Assembly (NCBI GenBank): GCA_009379825.1
Contig: WHTA01000033.1
Coordinates: 1-56,094, forward strand
Direction: 5' to 3'
Length of the DNA stretch: 56,094 bases
Origin: Streptosporangiales bacterium
GTDB taxonomy: Bacteria > Actinomycetota > Actinomycetes > Streptosporangiales > WHST01
The number at the start of each line of letters is the position of its first letter. The first letter of the stretch is position 1. Below the pieces are notes generated by a model. That model made no database searches. It was given only the letters and a program-made list of their open reading frames with translations, and was not told where the DNA came from. The translations under genes were made by a program, and so were the position numbers. Of the stretch, positions 55,961 through 56,094 are shown in pieces.

Positions 55961-56034
55961 AGCGCGCCTGACGGCGCGCTGGCCGCGCCGCCGCTGCGGG
56001 CGGCGTGGGCGCCGTCCTCGGACGGCGCGGCCAG
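55961..56034. other. Compound foldback structure downstream of the flavoprotein gene
   Basis: AGCGCGCC (55961-55968) and GGCGCGCT (55973-55980) form an eight-base stem around TGAC. Next, CTGGCCGCGCCG (55979-55990) pairs with CGGCGCGGCCAG (56023-56034), and inside it lie GCCGTCC/GGACGGC (56011-56026) and a CCGCC/GGCGG hairpin. No gene is present from 55923 to the window end. It may be a terminator, a single-strand origin or a transfer locus of the element. Confidence 0.5.
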
Positions 56035-56094
56035 CCACTCGGCGCACTACTCGTTTCCGACCATCAGCTCGCCATCCGCCCAGCCATCAACCGA

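Larger units (their letters stand above)
47121..56094. mobile_element. AICE integrated in tRNA-Gly(TCC), right end outside the window
   Basis: From the tRNA outward it carries int, xis, an HUH Rep, two small genes, an FtsK-like translocase, small membrane and zinc-ribbon proteins, two conserved small genes, a GntR repressor and an XRE-TPR/flavoprotein pair. This is the pSAM2-type layout: integration, excision, replication before excision, and double-stranded transfer controlled by a GntR repressor. All mobility genes are on the minus strand, reading toward the tRNA. Confidence 0.88.

Overview
The window is high-GC DNA from an actinobacterium. The evidence is the core gene order (tig-clpP1-clpP2-clpX; valS-folC-DUF4233; rne-rplU-rpmA-obgE-proB-proA with nadD-rsfS nearby), the frequent GTG and TTG starts, leaderless TANNNT promoters and pSAM2-like integrative elements. 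I cannot name a genus.

Layout. (1) 1-8671 is a decayed accessory region. It holds an IS256-type transposase remnant (about 150-390), a scar of the 3' half of a tRNA-Gly (681-706), then an integrative and conjugative-like element (AICE-like) ending at tRNA-Ala(GGC). That element carries a minus-strand HTH/PLD-like regulator plus Nudix pair (resembling the regulatory and immunity pair of such elements), a run of small plus-strand genes, an FtsK/TraB translocase, an AlpA-like HTH protein, an HxlR repressor with a 23-bp palindromic operator, and a frameshifted tyrosine integrase. No replication initiator is visible. (2) 8763-47000 is chromosomal backbone: a frameshifted THUMP-like methyltransferase, a P450, histidine phosphatase, rsfS, nadD, an RlpA-like secreted protein, adenosine deaminase, a Tat-exported phosphoesterase, proA, proB, obgE, rpmA, rplU, a GNAT acetyltransferase, rne, two radical-SAM-linked genes split by a Nudix gene, DUF4233, folC, valS, a methyltransferase broken by one amber codon, a divergent AfsR/STAND regulator, clpX, clpP2, clpP1, tig, and a LysR-controlled five-gene catabolic-looking operon, closing with tRNA-Pro(TGG). 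(3) 47071-56094 is a second AICE seated in tRNA-Gly(TCC). It has int, xis, an HUH-type Rep, small zinc-ribbon and membrane proteins, an FtsK translocase with a one-base frameshift, a GntR repressor with repeated CTAG operators, and an XRE-TPR regulator coupled to a flavoprotein. Its right end lies outside the window.

How the genes work together. The core genes cover translation (valS, rplU, rpmA, rsfS, obgE), proline synthesis (proB, proA), NAD synthesis (nadD), folate (folC), RNA decay (rne) and protein folding and degradation (tig, clpP1, clpP2, clpX; a ClgR-like box precedes clpP1). The accessory genes are typical of integration, excision, rolling-circle replication and double-stranded DNA transfer.

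Most unusual features. A 166-bp foldback MITE sits exactly on the folC stop codon and preserves it. Degenerate copies of gene 3' ends lie downstream of clpX and of rne. A deletion-bearing tRNA-Gly half lies far from its tRNA. Four genes have single-site disruptions that are either true decay or sequence errors. Several repeat and foldback elements in the mobile regions look like operators or origins.
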